Source: Antitrichia curtipendula (Eukaryota > Streptophyta > Bryopsida > Hypnales > Leucodontaceae). Taken from it: a stretch of 64,000 bases of DNA. Shown piece by piece: positions 62,496 through 64,000 of the stretch. Each line of letters opens with the position of its first letter. Position 1 is the stretch's first letter. The translations under genes were made by a program, and so were the position numbers. The DNA lies in assembly GCA_951230915.1 (NCBI GenBank), contig OX579641.1:18578254-18642253 (forward strand). Reading direction: 5' to 3'. The notes under the pieces are model-generated. The model worked only from the letters and a program-made list of their open reading frames with translations, did no database searches and was not told the origin of the DNA.

Positions 62496-63442
62496 ATGGC
62501 AGTAGTGCGTGCAAATGTGCGTTGGCTAGGTCCAAGCGCTTTGGTTCCTTGTAAAGCCAAGAGCTGCGATGTGGGATCGTCCTCTGCAGCAGGTTTGTTT
62601 TTTCAACCGCAGCAAATCCATAGCGGTCAGAAAGGGTATATGTCTCTCACCTGCCGAGCTTCGTCTGGCGGATCACGCCGAGATTATGAAAAAATTCTGG
62701 CGAGGCAGAAGAACCGCCGAGTACGTAAGTATATTGCTGCCCTCTCCACTTCGTTACAATCAGCAGGAAATTACGTCGCCTCTAAAGAACCAAGGATTCA
62801 TAATTTGAAGATGACTAATTTGCCCAAATTTTGAAAATATATTTCAGATGAAGGCAGATTTTATATCACAAAAATCGGTGAAAATCACTAGGGAGAGTCA
62901 CAGTGACGCGCCCGAAACCCTAATTTGAATTCATCAAACTCGATCAATTTCATTTCAGCACCTCTGGCATCCTTGAATTGGCAATTAATCGAGTTTGCTG
63001 AATTCGAATTAGGGATTTCGGCGGGGGTGTTACTGTGACTTCCAAATTTTTTTGTGTTGGTCGAAAGATAATCAAATTGGACTGAAGAAAGTCCGGGATG
63101 ACTTCTGAAAACATGACTGCGTACTTTGTGTTTCTTGATGCTCTAATCTCAGAGTGTCCGGAATGTTGTGATTCTTCAGCTTTGTGAGACTATCGTAGTC
63201 TCTTGAAGAAATTCCGGGTTTCCAATGGAATTGATTGTTGAGGATTCTCTGATCCAGGTCACATGAAGGGAGTGACGCCCTCCACCCCAGATCTAATCAA
63301 CACACTGGAGTCAGAAAAGAGGGACCAAGCGAAGCTTGACTCACGGCTAGCTGAGGATGGAGAGTACGACTACGAGTATGACAATGTGGAAGACCAAGAG
63401 GAACTCGAAGACTCCGACACTGCAGATGTTCGTCCTGCTTAG
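62496..63442 (+). CDS. Small predicted plastid-targeted protein, two exons (137 aa)
   Basis: Exon 1 (62496-62724) starts MAVVRANVRWLGPSALVPCK and has the Ser/Ala-rich, basic, acid-poor character of a transit peptide up to about residue 55. It then reads SGGSRRDYEKILARQKNRRV. A consensus GTAAGT donor follows and the CAG acceptor is at 63255-63257. Exon 2 (63258-63442) reads RHMKGVTPSTPDLINTLESE and ends in an acidic Asp/Glu/Tyr-rich tail (DYEYDNVEDQEELEDSDTA) before VRPA-stop. Joining the exons keeps frame. I do not recognise the family. It is head-to-head with Y3IP1, which fits a plastid role, but that is inference. Confidence 0.7.
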
Positions 63443-64000
63443 TTTCAAGTTCCTTAAACCCTGCAAATACCTATCTGACCTATTTGCACATAGTTTTAAT
63501 ATTAGCTTTGAATTTTCTTGGGTTTTGCTAAGAGCAAATGTAACACAGTGCAAGTTCTTTTGTGATTCTTGGGGTTGTATTGAATTTCAAAGTCACTATG
63601 GTGTCTCCCTAGACCGTGCACCAGACTATGCTTTTTCCAACCTTGCTTGAGAGGGTTCATACCAACGCACTTTCATGAATGGAATCTTAGCATGTAGCAG
63701 ATTTTGTTGTTTATTTGAATGTCATTGAGTGAAATAATAGATGTATGATTCAAGGAGCCAGGTGGAATTGGGGCGTCTGCCTTAGCTAAAGCCGACCAGA
63801 GCAAGTGCTTCAGCCGACATCAGAGGAGAATGCGGAAGCTGTCAATAGCCTTTGCTGCCAATTGCACAATGAGGCTGGAAAGATGTATGGAAAAGGTGTT
63901 GCTAAGAGGTGGCAAATCTGTCTCCAACCAGGTGATGGAAATGCTGAAATCGTGGAACTGTGCATATTCACTTGCGACAAGCAGGAGTGAGAATTGTGAA
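63443..64000 (+). other. 3' region of the preceding gene and possible new exon at window end
   Basis: 63443 to about 63740 looks like 3' UTR. From about 63750 to 63990 base composition rises and two plus-strand frames are open (one ends CDKQE-stop at 63990, the other continues as LAKADQSKCFSRHQRR and on to the window edge). I cannot tell whether this is coding; no family recognised. Confidence 0.3.

Noticed and set aside
1..64000. tRNA, rRNA, CRISPR or organellar insertions
   Set aside because: No cloverleaf with a recognisable T-loop and no rRNA, CRISPR or plastid/mitochondrial gene sequence was seen on reading; a tRNAscan or Infernal run would be needed to exclude small RNAs fully.

Overview
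The window is nuclear DNA of a land plant. It is AT-rich, has small introns with GT-AG borders, contains telo-box promoter elements, and is more than half non-coding and repetitive. Two features point to a seed-free plant, most likely a moss or other bryophyte: a decayed TIR-NBS-LRR immune receptor whose wording I associate with bryophytes, and a large SFI1-repeat coiled-coil protein of the centrin-binding, centriole/basal-body type expected in plants with flagellate sperm. The species call is inference. No gene here looks bacterial, viral or organellar.

Layout. 1-3754: broken TNL receptor (+). 3755-13650: gene-free, with TTAA-flanked transposable elements, two short hairpins and an unusual 2-kb field (7.3-9.3 kb) studded with the word ACAAATTGT. 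13657-17125: ROG1/DUF676-type serine hydrolase (-). 19265-20785: trihelix transcription factor (-). 21-33 kb: gene-poor, with more TTAA elements, an AT microsatellite and hairpins. 33407-44036: SFI1-like gene of about 20 or more exons (-), with a 131-bp palindrome in one intron. 45380-50513 and 54289-60395: two direct copies of one segment. Each holds a foldback (two ~650-bp inverted arms around a ~490-bp spacer) and a gene for an acidic, repeat-containing protein with a hydrophobic tail. 59508-61711: intact gene for Ycf3-interacting protein 1 (Y3IP1, photosystem I assembly); its 3' exons lie in copy 2, and copy 1 holds only a 5'-truncated copy of them. 62496-63442: small predicted plastid protein (+), head-to-head with Y3IP1.

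The most striking theme is a swarm of non-autonomous DNA transposons that begin CCC, end GGG and are flanked by TTAA, the signature of the piggyBac superfamily. One copy (55076-56010) sits in the second segmental copy, and the first copy preserves the empty site, so the 4-bp duplication (ATAA) can be read directly. Other leads are the same-strand ACAAATTGT array, the foldback arms that appear to have undergone gene conversion, and the duplicated acidic repeat protein.

Exon borders were read by eye from homology, frame and splice signals. Those of Y3IP1 are frame-checked throughout; those of the SFI1-like, hydrolase and trihelix genes are partly approximate.
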